DNA from: Bog-756 sp963704615
Lineage (GTDB): Bacteria; Actinomycetota; Acidimicrobiia; Acidimicrobiales; RAAP-2
Assembly: GCA_963704615.1 (NCBI GenBank)
Contig: OY969923.1
Location: 2,480,001 to 2,544,000, forward strand
DNA length: 64,000 bases
Direction of reading: 5' to 3'
Shown here: positions 25,969 to 34,875 of the stretch, piece after piece
Layout: every line of letters begins with the position of its first letter
Numbering within the stretch: position 1 is the first letter of the stretch
Notes under the pieces: generated by a model
Databases searched by the model: none
The model's input: the letters and a program-made list of their open reading frames with translations, nothing else
Told to the model about the DNA's origin: nothing
Program-made: the position numbers and the translations under genes

Positions 25969-27225
25969 TCAGAGCGAGTCGTGGGAGTTGGGCAGCGACG
26001 ACGACTGCCACGTGACTCCTACGCACATCTCGTCGGATGATCCGTCGCCGAACGTGACGAAATGCGGCGGCGCTTTGCGAAGGATCGGCAGCTCTTCCGC
26101 CAGCTCGGGGTCGTACCTGCAGTTGATCTGTATTTGCTCGCCGCGACTCACCGGGATAGGCGTCACGTTGTACGCCTTTTGGTAGTTGAAGTTGTAGTTC
26201 GGGACGTTCAGGATGGTCTTGGCTTGCGGCGTCCCCGGATTGAGCACCATCGTGAACGCGACCCCCAACAGGTGCATGTGGGGCTGGATCCTGTCGATGT
26301 AGCCGTTCGATTCGAGCCGCCACGTGCACGTGGCCGTGTCACCGACGGGCGGGTCGTCGGGGTTTTCACCACATATCTGGTCGATGCCCTTGGCCATCTC
26401 AACGCCGCCCGAGCCGAAGCGCTGGTTCAGGTAATTGAGGGACGCCTGATAGTTGCACAGCGGCCCAGTCACATCGGCCGGGCATGGGATGTTCGGCGGG
26501 GCGATCAGGTATTGGGATTGCAACGGCAGCAGCGACGTGGACATCGGCACCGTGTGGAGCACGAGCCCGTTCGTGACCGGCTTGTCGCCCACCAGCAGGT
26601 TGTAGTGCACCTGCTCGATCACCAGACTCCCCTTGGGCAGCGAGATCCCCGTATCTTTGGGGAGCACGTCTTCGCCGTGCCCAGGCGCCCACACGCTCAG
26701 GAAGGGGGTGCTCATAAAGGCGGCGAGCGATGCACCGGGCAGAGCTGGCGCGCCGAAGCACGTCCACCCCTTGCCACTGGTGGCCGCATTGGCGGCGATG
26801 GCCTGAGCCGTCATGGACGGGGGCACCAGGGCGAGCACGGCGTGGTGAACCTCGGGACTGCCCGGTTTGAACTGGCTCGAGATCACGTACGAGTTCTGGG
26901 CGATGTGCGGGTTGACCAAGGTGCAGTGGTAGTCGTCGGTCGCCCCCGCTGCCGCCTGGGGCTTGTACCTCGGTGATGCCACCGACACGGTGGAGACAGG
27001 CGTTTGCGACGACGGGTTCGCCTCCGTCGACCCCGAGGTGGCCGCCAGCGCCACCGCGCCGAACGCGACCGACATGAGCACCACCCCGATAGCCACGATC
27101 ACGGTCCGCGGCATGCCCGCGGAGCCAGCCAAGCGGCGCCGCTTCGGCGGGACGGGCCCTCGTGATGCCCCGTCGTCCGCTCGGTCGGCAGAGTGGCTGT
27201 CGGCGTTCTTGATGAGATCGGTCAT
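25969..27225 (-). CDS. exported copper type II monooxygenase-like protein
   Basis: A 418-residue protein with a cytoplasmic N-terminus, one hydrophobic anchor or signal (PRTVIVAIGVVLMSVAFGAV, about residues 38-57) and a PHM/DBM-like double beta-sandwich. Candidate copper ligands of the ascorbate-dependent family: SPEVHHAVLALV (HH), IEQVHYNLLVG, IQPHMHLLG (HxH) and GSSDEMCVGV (Met). Conserved Cys: YHCTLVN, GWTCFGAP, QICGEN and ATCTWR. Known members hydroxylate C-H bonds using two copper atoms; bacterial substrates are mostly unknown. ATG 27225 (MTDLIKNADSH) is preferred to ATG 27249. An extracytoplasmic oxidase role is inferred. Confidence 0.7.
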   Translation of the reverse strand: MTDLIKNADSHSADRADDGASRGPVPPKRRRLAGSAGMPRTVIVAIGVVLMSVAFGAVALAATSGSTEANPSSQTPVSTVSVASPRYKPQAAAGATDDYHCTLVNPHIAQNSYVISSQFKPGSPEVHHAVLALVPPSMTAQAIAANAATSGKGWTCFGAPALPGASLAAFMSTPFLSVWAPGHGEDVLPKDTGISLPKGSLVIEQVHYNLLVGDKPVTNGLVLHTVPMSTSLLPLQSQYLIAPPNIPCPADVTGPLCNYQASLNYLNQRFGSGGVEMAKGIDQICGENPDDPPVGDTATCTWRLESNGYIDRIQPHMHLLGVAFTMVLNPGTPQAKTILNVPNYNFNYQKAYNVTPIPVSRGEQIQINCRYDPELAEELPILRKAPPHFVTFGDGSSDEMCVGVTWQSSSLPNSHDSL

Positions 27226-27293
27226 GGTTTCCCGTCCCCGTCCTGGCATCGACTCAGCGTGTTAGCCGAACCCGAGTGTGATTGGTGCGAAGG

Positions 27294-27476
27294 CTAACCC
27301 ACGCCCGGACAGAATGCCCTGACAACGGGGGGCCCGCTCAGGGAGCCGTAGGAGGCGGCGCCCACGGTCGTCAGCTTGTCGACGGTGCCGATCACGACCG
27401 CGATGGCGCCGATCACCACGCCCACCGTTCCGCCGGAGCGAACCTGGGAGTCGTTATCACGAATCGAGCCTGACAT
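27294..27476 (-). CDS. possible small membrane peptide
   Basis: A 60-residue frame with one hydrophobic segment (GGTVGVVIGAIAVVIGTVDK) and a Cys near the end (VRAFCPGVG). It lies 68 bases upstream of the copper-monooxygenase gene on the same strand. No family is known to me; it may be a real accessory peptide or chance. Confidence 0.3.
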   Translation of the reverse strand: MSGSIRDNDSQVRSGGTVGVVIGAIAVVIGTVDKLTTVGAASYGSLSGPPVVRAFCPGVG

Positions 27477-27822
27477 CGTGTCCCCCGTTCCACGGCTCAA
27501 CCGGTGTCAGGGTGACAGCGGATGGTGACCATTCGGTTGGTCTCAGCACCCGTCCTCGAGCACAGTGCCATCAGGAAGACCCGTTTGCCAATCGGCGCTG
27601 GCTCCGGGAAGCAATGTTCCGCGCAGCTCAGGCCCCTGAGCTTCCCGCCGTTCAATGGAACGATCCGCTGGTGTCCAACGGAACTGTGGTCAACGTCCTG
27701 GGGGTGGCCGACGCTCGCTTCCAAGCGGTAGATCAGGTCGAGACGTGGATTGGGAAAACGAAGTCCACGACATCACTTCTGATTGGGTCTCGTTTGCTGG
27801 CCTCGGCCGCGTCAGAAGGCAA
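27477..27822. other. intergenic region, nothing recognised
   Basis: Frames on both strands lack recognisable protein features. It separates the copper-monooxygenase unit from the redox gene cluster on the same strand. Confidence 0.4.
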
Positions 27823-28458
27823 TCAGGCCCCGACGACAAGGGACCGCGCCTCTGCGGAGCCGACCACAAGATCGTGAAGATCGCCGCCCACCTCGAGTCG
27901 GCTCGACTGTTCGACCCCGCCGATCCTCATCGGCTGAAAACCCGCCGTCCGGATCAAGTGCTCGACTTCGTCGCTCCCATGTGCGTCCTCGGACACATAG
28001 AACAGAACCGCGGGCTCAGCCGACCGGTGGCTCGAGGACTCGAGGAGATCGGCCGACATGGTGCCGAAAGCAATGGCAAAGCGTGTCCCGATCGGCAACC
28101 ACCCAGCAACGACTTGGCCCGACGACTGCCCTTCCGGTAGGAGTCGCACGATCTTGCCTTGTGCGTCGAGTCCAACCGGATTGCTCGGAACGACGAGAGA
28201 CGTGTCTCCCAGCGCGTCGGCGATCTCGTCGATGACGTCTTTCAACACGGAAAACCGCAGCGCAAGGACGACGGCATCGGCTCCCTGCAAAGCGCTCCGG
28301 TTGTCGAGCGCGACGATCGCCGCTCCGCCGATTGCCGCGGCCAGCTTTCGCGCTGACTCCTTGTCGGCGCTCGAGAGCTGGAGGGTCTCGCCGCCGGCAG
28401 CAAGCTGACGCGCGATGGCCGATCCAATGCCTCCGGTACCGATGATCGCTGTGGTCAT
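27823..28458 (-). CDS. NADPH-dependent F420 reductase-like dinucleotide-binding protein
   Basis: A 211-residue Rossmann protein: MTTAIIGTGGIGSAIARQLA gives the GxGGxG cofactor site (residues 7-12), and ADAVVLALRFSVLKDVIDEI, SLVVPSNPVG and GWLPIGTRFAIAFGTM follow the layout of the F420:NADP oxidoreductase/NPD family. Short members reduce or bind F420 or other substrates with NADP. GGGGGGAGG lies before ATG 28458. It is the last gene of a minus-strand run with two VOC proteins and a flavoprotein reductase, suggesting a shared redox or detoxification role. Confidence 0.75.
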   Translation of the reverse strand: MTTAIIGTGGIGSAIARQLAAGGETLQLSSADKESARKLAAAIGGAAIVALDNRSALQGADAVVLALRFSVLKDVIDEIADALGDTSLVVPSNPVGLDAQGKIVRLLPEGQSSGQVVAGWLPIGTRFAIAFGTMSADLLESSSHRSAEPAVLFYVSEDAHGSDEVEHLIRTAGFQPMRIGGVEQSSRLEVGGDLHDLVVGSAEARSLVVGA

Positions 28459-28486
28459 GATGGAGACCTCCCCCCCGTCAGGAAGC

Positions 28487-29398
28487 TCACTCCGACTTGC
28501 TCGATGGCCATTGATCGGGGAACCAATCTCCTCCCGGGTCCGTCGTCTGTCCTACTTCGATCAGATGACCATCGGGATCGCGCATATAGCAACGGACTTC
28601 GTACTGGTGCTGCTTCGGTGGCGTCAGGAATTCCGCACCGCGCCCGCCCCATTCGGTGTACACCGCGAGCATGTCCGTCACTCGTATATTGAGGAAACTG
28701 CTGACCCGGTTGGGATCGGCGGGCGTCTCAAGGGTGACCTCCGGCTTGTCGTCGGTCGGCCCTCCGCCGGCATTGATGATGATCCAACTGTTCGACAGTT
28801 GGACATACGTGAGCCCTCCGGGTCCGGAGAACGCATCCCTGCCCCCGAGCACATCGGTGTAGAAGCGGCGAGAGCGCTCGACATCGTCCGACACGATGAA
28901 GTGGGCCAGCACGATCCCCTCTGGGGGCGCTGGGAGCTCATCGGCGGGCGTACTCGATGGCCAGTGATCGGGCACCCAGTCGCCCTGCGGGTCGGTGGTC
29001 TGCCCCACTTCGATCAGGTGGCCATCAGGATCACGGATGTAGCAACGGATCTCGTACTGGTGCTGTTTCGGGGGCGTGATGAACTGAGCACCCCGCGCGC
29101 TCCATTCGGAGTACACCGTCTTCATGTCCTTGACCCGGATGTTGACGAAGCTGCTCACCCGATTTGGGTCGCCGGGCGTCTCCAGGGTGACTTCCGGCTT
29201 GTCGTCGGTCGGGCCTCCGCCGGCATTGATGACGATCCAACTGTTGGACAGTGCGACGTTGGTCGGTCCTCCGGGGCTGGAGAAGGCGACCCGGCCCCCA
29301 AGGACTTCGGTGTAGAAGCGCCGAGAGCGCTCGACGTCGTCCGACACGATGAAGTGTGTGAGCAGGATTTCATCTTGGGACGGTCGGACCTCGGCCAT
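28487..29398 (-). CDS. two-domain VOC protein from recent internal duplication
   Basis: A 303-residue protein of two consecutive vicinal-oxygen-chelate domains with a 154-residue period. Each has HFIVSDDVERSRRFYT, NAGGGPTDDKPEVTLETP, then PPKQHQYE and RDPDGHLIEVGQTTDP. By eye the halves are about 80% identical, and their DNA is also alike with a 462-base offset, so the duplication is young. VOC domains bind metal and process or sequester small electrophiles or antibiotics; the substrate is unknown. GGAGG precedes ATG 29398 by six bases. Neighbours: flavoprotein reductase (upstream) and F420-type protein (downstream). Confidence 0.85.
   Translation of the reverse strand: MAEVRPSQDEILLTHFIVSDDVERSRRFYTEVLGGRVAFSSPGGPTNVALSNSWIVINAGGGPTDDKPEVTLETPGDPNRVSSFVNIRVKDMKTVYSEWSARGAQFITPPKQHQYEIRCYIRDPDGHLIEVGQTTDPQGDWVPDHWPSSTPADELPAPPEGIVLAHFIVSDDVERSRRFYTDVLGGRDAFSGPGGLTYVQLSNSWIIINAGGGPTDDKPEVTLETPADPNRVSSFLNIRVTDMLAVYTEWGGRGAEFLTPPKQHQYEVRCYMRDPDGHLIEVGQTTDPGGDWFPDQWPSSKSE
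28500..29390. repeat. 462-bp tandem intragenic duplication
   Basis: Two direct copies encode the two VOC halves, for example the shared stretch AGAGCGCTCGAC at 28871 and at 29333, followed in both by TCGTCCGACACGATGAAGTG. The offset of 462 bases is exactly 154 codons. Confidence 0.8.
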
Positions 29399-29424
29399 CT
29401 GCTACCTCCGAGGGTCTTCCACGT

Positions 29425-30798
29425 TCATAGCCGCGCCATCTGCGCCTGCATGGGCTGCATAGGCGGCGGCATTTTGGCGATCTCCATTCGAAGGGTTTTG
29501 AAAGCTGAATCGAAGATAGTCGAGAAGCTCGGGAACGGCTGGATGACATCGCTCAACACATCCAACGGAACGCGGGCTCGTATGGCGAGGGTCGCCTGCT
29601 GGAGCCATTCGCCGGCCTCGGGTCCGAGGGCGTAGGCGCCGGTCAACCGGGTGCCGTCGCTGAGCAGGGTCAAGAATCCGTTCGACTGGGCGTACTGGTG
29701 GCTGTAGGTCGCGGTCTTGGACACGTCGGTCAGGAGCGTTGTGCTGCTGTGGGGTGCCTCCGCGGCACCGACGGCGGCGGCCTGCGGATCGGTGTACGTG
29801 ACGCGCGGCACGGCGTCGTAGTTCGTCGGGTGGCTCTCTCCGGCGATGTTCGCCGCCACCACGTCTCCCTCGTACTCGCCGACGTGTGTCAGGGGCCAGA
29901 TCCCGTTGACATCCCCAATGGCCCAAATGTTGTCGCCGGCACGCAGATACTCGTCCACCGCGATGCCGTGTGGGTTTGCCTCGATACCGACCGTTTCGAG
30001 CCCGATCCCTTCGACACGGGGACGGCGGCCGGTTGCCACGAGCAGTCGCTCCCCTTGTACGGAGGTCCCGTCCGAGAGCCTCAGGACATAGTCGTCGCCG
30101 TCGCGCGAGGCTTCCACGGCCTGGACTCCGAGGTGCAACTCGATCCCATCCCGCCGCAGCGCCTCGGTCAGAGCCACGCCGAGAGGGGCCGGCTCTCGTG
30201 GGATCAGCCGATCGGTGCCCTCGACGAGCACGGCCTGACCACCGAGCTGCCGTACCACCTGTGCGATCTCGACACCGGCCGGGCCACCGCCGAGCACGAT
30301 GAGCCGGTTGGGAACCGTCTTCATGGCCGTCGCTTCGCGCGTACCCCACACGCCGCCCAGGCCGTCGAGCCCCGGAATGGGCGGCACGAAAGGATCAGCG
30401 CCCGTGGCTACGACGACATGCTCCGCCGTGTGGCGAGTGCCGTCCACGTCGACTACGCCGGGCCCGGCGAGCCGGCCCACGCCCCGGATCAGCGAGATGC
30501 CCCGATCTGCCAGCCATTTCTCCTGCCCTGCATCCGAATAGCCGGACACCATGTAGTCCCGCCAGTCCAGCGCCGCCTGCACGTTCACCTCGGCGCTGGC
30601 GCCGACGTCGCGGGCGCCCTGGACCGCCTCTCCCGGACGCAAGAGGGACTTGGACGGGATACACGCCCAGTAGGAGCACTCGCCGCCGACCAGCTCCCGC
30701 TCGACAACGGCGACCCGAAGCCCACGCGCCGCGATGGCCCCGGCGCAATGTTCGCCGGGCGCACCGCCGCCCAGCAGGATCACGTCGAAATCGATCAT
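29425..30798 (-). CDS. pyridine nucleotide-disulfide oxidoreductase (mercuric/lipoamide reductase-like)
   Basis: A 457-residue flavoprotein. FAD site: FDVILLGGGAPGEHCAGAIA (residues 4-23); redox loop GGECSYWACIPSKSLLRP retains both Cys (CxxxxC). NAD(P) site: LIVLGGGPAGVEIAQVVRQL; second FAD contact: IWAIGDVNGI. The dimerisation domain is shorter at the C-terminus than in lipoamide dehydrogenase, and the usual HPT-E His/Glu pair is not obvious (VIQPFPSFSTIF takes its place), so the acceptor is probably not lipoamide. The upstream VOC gene overlaps by four bases. Unlike the homologue at 3210, the disulfide is intact here. Confidence 0.8.
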   Translation of the reverse strand: MIDFDVILLGGGAPGEHCAGAIAARGLRVAVVERELVGGECSYWACIPSKSLLRPGEAVQGARDVGASAEVNVQAALDWRDYMVSGYSDAGQEKWLADRGISLIRGVGRLAGPGVVDVDGTRHTAEHVVVATGADPFVPPIPGLDGLGGVWGTREATAMKTVPNRLIVLGGGPAGVEIAQVVRQLGGQAVLVEGTDRLIPREPAPLGVALTEALRRDGIELHLGVQAVEASRDGDDYVLRLSDGTSVQGERLLVATGRRPRVEGIGLETVGIEANPHGIAVDEYLRAGDNIWAIGDVNGIWPLTHVGEYEGDVVAANIAGESHPTNYDAVPRVTYTDPQAAAVGAAEAPHSSTTLLTDVSKTATYSHQYAQSNGFLTLLSDGTRLTGAYALGPEAGEWLQQATLAIRARVPLDVLSDVIQPFPSFSTIFDSAFKTLRMEIAKMPPPMQPMQAQMARL

Positions 30799-31472
30799 AC
30801 TGGAAGCTCCTGGCCGTTCTGTTCGCGCAGCATGTACTCGGCGTACCAGTCGGGCCAGTCCGAGTCGGTCCGGCCGATGCGCTTCTCGTGCTCAGCGTGG
30901 GCCGACTCGGCGCGGTGCAACGCCGCAGCCAGATCACTGGCGGAGCTGAACGAGGTGGTGGTCGGATCGAGGCGACCCGGGAGGCGATCAGTCACCTCTT
31001 GGAGCAACCAGCTGTTGCCGTCGGGGTCTTCGAACGTGGCAAAGGAGTTGTAGCTCTTGTGATCCGGATCCGGCCCGTTGACCCGATCGCCCGTCCCCTT
31101 AGGGTCGAGTTGCGCTCCGGGCGCTCCGGAATGGAACGTCCCACTGACCGTGGCTCCCCCGCTCACAAGTTCGTCACGTCCGGCTTCGATGTCCGGCACG
31201 ATCAGGTACAGGCCATGTGCAGATCCGGGTGGCGCCCCGGTGATGTGGGTGCCGAATTGCACAGAACACTGCGATCCCGGTGGCGTGAATTGCACGACCC
31301 GGAAGCCGTTGTCGAAGGAGAAGTCGGCGTCGAGCCTCCAGCCGAGGCCGGCGTAGAACGCCTTGGAGCGATCGGCATCAGCCACGGGGATGACGACCGT
31401 CTCCAGCTTGAGATCGGCCGGTTCGCTGCTCGACGATCCGCCGGCTGCGCTCTGTCCATCGACGGTGCTCAT
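30795..31472 (-). CDS. VOC-family protein with C-terminal tail
   Basis: A 225-residue protein. Residues about 18-150 are a VOC domain (LKLETVVIPVADADRSKAFY, RVVQFTPPGSQCSVQFG, GLYLIVPDIEAGRDEL and FEDPDGNSWLLQEV). The last 60 residues (HRAESAHAEHEKRIGRTDSD then WPDWYAEYMLREQNGQELPV) are a charged helix seen as a tail on some VOC proteins. ATG 31472 follows AAAGGAGAG. The stop overlaps the flavoprotein reductase start. Substrate unknown. Confidence 0.8.
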   Translation of the reverse strand: MSTVDGQSAAGGSSSSEPADLKLETVVIPVADADRSKAFYAGLGWRLDADFSFDNGFRVVQFTPPGSQCSVQFGTHITGAPPGSAHGLYLIVPDIEAGRDELVSGGATVSGTFHSGAPGAQLDPKGTGDRVNGPDPDHKSYNSFATFEDPDGNSWLLQEVTDRLPGRLDPTTTSFSSASDLAAALHRAESAHAEHEKRIGRTDSDWPDWYAEYMLREQNGQELPV

Positions 31473-31689
31473 CCGGCTCTCCTTTATCCAGCCCCGAACA
31501 GGATTATCGCATCCTGGCGAACGTTCTGCACCTGAACATCCCCCACTGGGGTTTGACGCTGTTCCACCCCACCGGGGCCGAATGGCGATGTACGGGTGCA
31601 CGTCTGAACCTTTCCGCTCGGCCCGCGAGCGGCTCGAGTTCCTGCGGTCAAGAACCCGAGCGAAGGTCGACCGTCCCAACCCCCCAGGG

Positions 31690-32304
31690 TCAGCGTTTGA
31701 TACCGATGCTCTTGCCTTCGGTGTACCGGATCGGCTCCTCCAATGTGTCGACGAGGAATTGATCCCGGTCTCCTCGTTCCCACGCCTCCCTCAACCCCGG
31801 AGCGGCCAAATCGAAGTCGGGCCGAATTTTCTTGAACACGCCCCTCAGATCCACGTGGAGTTCGGCCATCGTGGGCCGGCCCCAGTACCAGTATCCGTTG
31901 TAGACCTTGAAGATCTTGAGTCCGGGCTCGAGGACGAACGTGTGGGGGATCATCGGATCGTGCGGCTCATCCGTGAACTCTTTGATGTCGAGGTCCTTCT
32001 GGACGACCCGATCGGGGTCCGACAGGAACGGCCACGTGGCGCCCAACGCGTCCCGGAACTCATTGATGTTCAGCTGATTGTCGGTCGAGATGAGGGCCAA
32101 TCGCGTGTAAGCATTCCGGAACTCGGGATAGACGCCGACCAATTGACCTACGAACTGATGCTCTTTGGGATCGAATCCGCCGCGGGACAGATGGAGCACC
32201 ATCGGGTTGCCCCCCTGGAGTTCCGAAAGGATCCGCCGCCGGCCGGATTGATCGGCGAGCTCGTAGTCGGGAAACGTCTCGCCTTCACGGATGTCGCTGC
32301 GCAT
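31690..32304 (-). CDS. peroxiredoxin-like protein, peroxidatic Cys replaced by Asp
   Basis: A 204-residue thioredoxin-fold protein of the AhpC/TSA-redoxin type: IREGETFPDYELADQSG, LSELQGGNPMVLHLSRGG, LALISTDN and HTFVLEPGLKIFKVYNGYWY. It is a clear paralogue of the protein at 37214. At the position of the catalytic Cys (RGNYCPKEH there, Cys45) this copy has RGGFDPKEH (Asp45), and no other Cys is visible in the chain. Peroxidase activity is therefore unlikely; a binding or regulatory role is possible. It begins 59 bases after the GH15 gene. Confidence 0.8.
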   Translation of the reverse strand: MRSDIREGETFPDYELADQSGRRRILSELQGGNPMVLHLSRGGFDPKEHQFVGQLVGVYPEFRNAYTRLALISTDNQLNINEFRDALGATWPFLSDPDRVVQKDLDIKEFTDEPHDPMIPHTFVLEPGLKIFKVYNGYWYWGRPTMAELHVDLRGVFKKIRPDFDLAAPGLREAWERGDRDQFLVDTLEEPIRYTEGKSIGIKR

Positions 32305-32363
32305 GTGGCCTCCAAACTCGAAAAGGGTCTGGTCCAAAGATCCCACGGAAGTCCAGCAGATGT

Positions 32364-34247
32364 TCAAGTCGGTTGCGCTTTTGGCTCGCTCTCAGAAATT
32401 GCCCAGGCCGCGTTGACGAGCCCGATGTGGCTGAACGCCTGCGGGAAATTGCCAAGGAGCTCCCCGCCGACGGGATCGACCTCCTCGGCAAGGAGGCCGA
32501 CGTCGTTGACGAATGCGACGGCACGTTCGAAGACAGTGCGGGCCCGAGCGGACTGTCCGGCCTGGGCCAGGGCTTGAGCCAACCAGAACGTGCACAGAAG
32601 GAACGCGCCTTCTTCGCCCTCGAGCCCGTCCTGGGTCCGGTAGCGGTAAACCAGGCCCCGATCATCCGTGAGGCGTTCTTCGGTCGCGTTGATCGTGGCC
32701 AGCACTCGGGGATCGTCGGCGGGAAGGAAGCCCACCAGGGGCAACATCAAGCTGGAGGCGTCAAGCTCGTCGGAGCCGAAGGACTGGGTGAAGGCGTCGG
32801 CCCCGTCGCTCCAGCCTCTGGTCAGGATCGCCTCACGGATTTCGTCCCGGGTCTGCGTCCATGACCCGATTCGAGAGGAGGCGTTGAGACGGTCGGCCAG
32901 GATCACCGCTCGATCGAGCGCCACCCAGCACATCAGCTTGGAATACAAGAAATCGCGAGGCTCGCCCCGAACCTCCCAGATTCCTTGGTCCTTCTCCTGC
33001 CAGCGCCGAGCGGCGGTGTCCGCCAGTTGGACGAAGAACCGTCGTGTGGCTGGTGCCAGATCGGGGACCGCACCCCACTTGCCAGGGTTGGCCATGGGCC
33101 CGACCCGGTGGGTGTCGTCGAACAGATGGTCGGAGAGGCGGTGAACGGCCTGGAGCAATTCGCCGTAGACGTCAAGCTGGCGCTGGTTCCAGGCACCGTT
33201 GCCGACCCGAACCGGCAGCGAATGTCGCCAGCCCCCCAAGTGCGACAGCTCTCGCTCCGTCAGGTCCCGTTCGCCGCCGATGCCAAACATGATCTGCAGG
33301 TCGCCGCCGCGGTCGAGCGAGCCGGCCGCCGAGGTGGACATGTAGTCGAAGAACTCATTGGCTTCGTCTGGGCAGGCCGCCACCCACAGGGCTTCAATCG
33401 TAAAGGAAGCGTCCCGGACCCAGGTGTAGCGATAGTCCCAGTTTCGGCTGCCGCCCACCGCCTCAGGCAGCGACGTGGTCGCCGCCGCGCAGATCGCACC
33501 GGTGGGTGCAAAGGAGAGCGCCTGGAGTACCCGACCGCTGTGATGCACCAGGTCTCGCCACGGACCAACGTAGGCCTGGTGGAGCTCCGACCATGACTCC
33601 CATGCCGACACGGTGTCATCCAACCGGACACCGATCTCGGATTGGTCCCAGACCCTGGCCGTGCCCGTCTCGGCCCGCTTGACGTGGTGGAGGGCAAAGC
33701 CCGCGCTTTCGCCGTGGCGGAGCTCGATCTGGCCTGAAACCGACGACTGGTCGACGGTCACGGGCATGGGAGCAGAGAGGACCAGCACGTCGGCGCCCCC
33801 GAACGCAGTCACTCCACCGTCGACGACGTCGAGCAGGGGATGGACCAGTCCGTACTCGGGACTCGGGGCGTACTCCAGGGACAACTCGACGTCACCTTCA
33901 ACGCACGTCGCACGGCGCAGCAGAAGATGTGGAGCATCCTTGCCGAGCTCATGTCCCCGGTTGCCGTCGCCCATGGCCAAGGCGTCGGTGATGACGACCG
34001 TACCGCTTGGCGTGACGAAGGTGGTCTCCAACACCATCGTGCGGTCCAGGTAGCGGCGGGTCAATTGCGTGGCGCTCGTGGCCCGGATCGACCAGTGGCC
34101 AGCTTCGTCACCGAGGAGGCGACCGAAAATCGACGGGCTGTCGAAGCGTGGGAAGCACAACCAGTCGACAGACCCGTCCCGGCTCACCAGCGCAGCGCTG
34201 TGCCGATCCGAAAGGAGTGCATAGTCGGCTATAGGAGTCGTGCTCAT
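32364..34247 (-). CDS. glycoside hydrolase family 15 protein
   Basis: A 627-residue cytoplasmic enzyme. N-terminal beta-sandwich: PIADYALLSDRHSAALVSRD, GSVDWLCFPRFDSPSIFGRL. C-terminal (alpha/alpha)6 barrel with the family hallmark SRNWDYRYTWVRDASFTIEA and the late EEVDPVGGELLGNFPQAFSH segment holding the catalytic Glu. Actinobacterial members of this size are glucoamylases or trehalases (alpha,alpha-trehalose to glucose); which one is not decided. AAAGGA stands before ATG 34247. The frame extends upstream but that part has no homology. The peroxiredoxin-like gene follows at once. Confidence 0.85.
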   Translation of the reverse strand: MSTTPIADYALLSDRHSAALVSRDGSVDWLCFPRFDSPSIFGRLLGDEAGHWSIRATSATQLTRRYLDRTMVLETTFVTPSGTVVITDALAMGDGNRGHELGKDAPHLLLRRATCVEGDVELSLEYAPSPEYGLVHPLLDVVDGGVTAFGGADVLVLSAPMPVTVDQSSVSGQIELRHGESAGFALHHVKRAETGTARVWDQSEIGVRLDDTVSAWESWSELHQAYVGPWRDLVHHSGRVLQALSFAPTGAICAAATTSLPEAVGGSRNWDYRYTWVRDASFTIEALWVAACPDEANEFFDYMSTSAAGSLDRGGDLQIMFGIGGERDLTERELSHLGGWRHSLPVRVGNGAWNQRQLDVYGELLQAVHRLSDHLFDDTHRVGPMANPGKWGAVPDLAPATRRFFVQLADTAARRWQEKDQGIWEVRGEPRDFLYSKLMCWVALDRAVILADRLNASSRIGSWTQTRDEIREAILTRGWSDGADAFTQSFGSDELDASSLMLPLVGFLPADDPRVLATINATEERLTDDRGLVYRYRTQDGLEGEEGAFLLCTFWLAQALAQAGQSARARTVFERAVAFVNDVGLLAEEVDPVGGELLGNFPQAFSHIGLVNAAWAISESEPKAQPT

Positions 34248-34374
34248 ATGAGATCCTTTGCCCGTACATCCGCGGGATCGGTATCTGGCAGCCTCGGACA
34301 AGCTGCGAAAGTCACACTTCGAACTGTGAGAGCGGCGTTGGGTAGCTCTCTTACCGAATCGGGAGGTCCACACA

Positions 34375-34626
34375 ATGGGGATCCACCAACCCGACCAGGC
34401 GATCTTCAAGTCGCTCCTGCCCGAAGACATCGACTGGAAGCCCTTCCCGGCGTCCCCCCGTCGGCACGGTTGGCAATCCTCGTCGGTGAGCCTTCCTAAC
34501 TCGGGCCGTACGTCATCAGGGTCAAGGTGCCCTCGGGCGTCCGGTACTTACGTCACCCAGGTGACGGCCAACGGCCCGCTCGGCCTTGAATACATCGACC
34601 CCATCGACGACCCGCGGAACAATTGA
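34375..34626 (+). pseudogene. decayed cupin-domain protein gene
   Basis: ATG 34375 begins MGIHQPDQAIFKSLLPEDID then WKPFPA, a typical start of small cupins. The expected continuation (VPPSARLAILVGEPS, then LGPYVIRVKVPSGVR) is present only in another frame and contains an in-frame TAA at 34498-34500. The core with the metal-binding His residues is gone; the family ending (YVTQVTANGPLGLEYIDPID) resumes in the original frame up to 34626. So it has at least one frameshift, one stop and one internal deletion. Confidence 0.65.
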
Positions 34627-34875
34627 GCAAAGTCTGGTCTTTCGATGACCACCTCGACCCACTTCGCGAAAGTGGCGACGGTTCGAGCCGGTCCAGAGAA
34701 GCACGCGTAACCGATACCCGCACCGTTCTCGTGGATGACGCTTCGCTGCAACCTCGGTGGGAGCTTCGTGCAGCCTTTCTCCGCAGCCGATGGCACTGGA
34801 TTGCAATGAGTCCGCCTTTTGGGTCGCCTTTGTTGTTGCGTAAGGTCGCTGCATCTCCCAGCCGATACGCAACTG

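Noticed and set aside
28500..29390. Tandem duplication read as a CRISPR-like or mobile repeat
   Set aside because: There are only two copies, in frame, and each encodes a whole VOC domain; there are no spacers or inverted ends.
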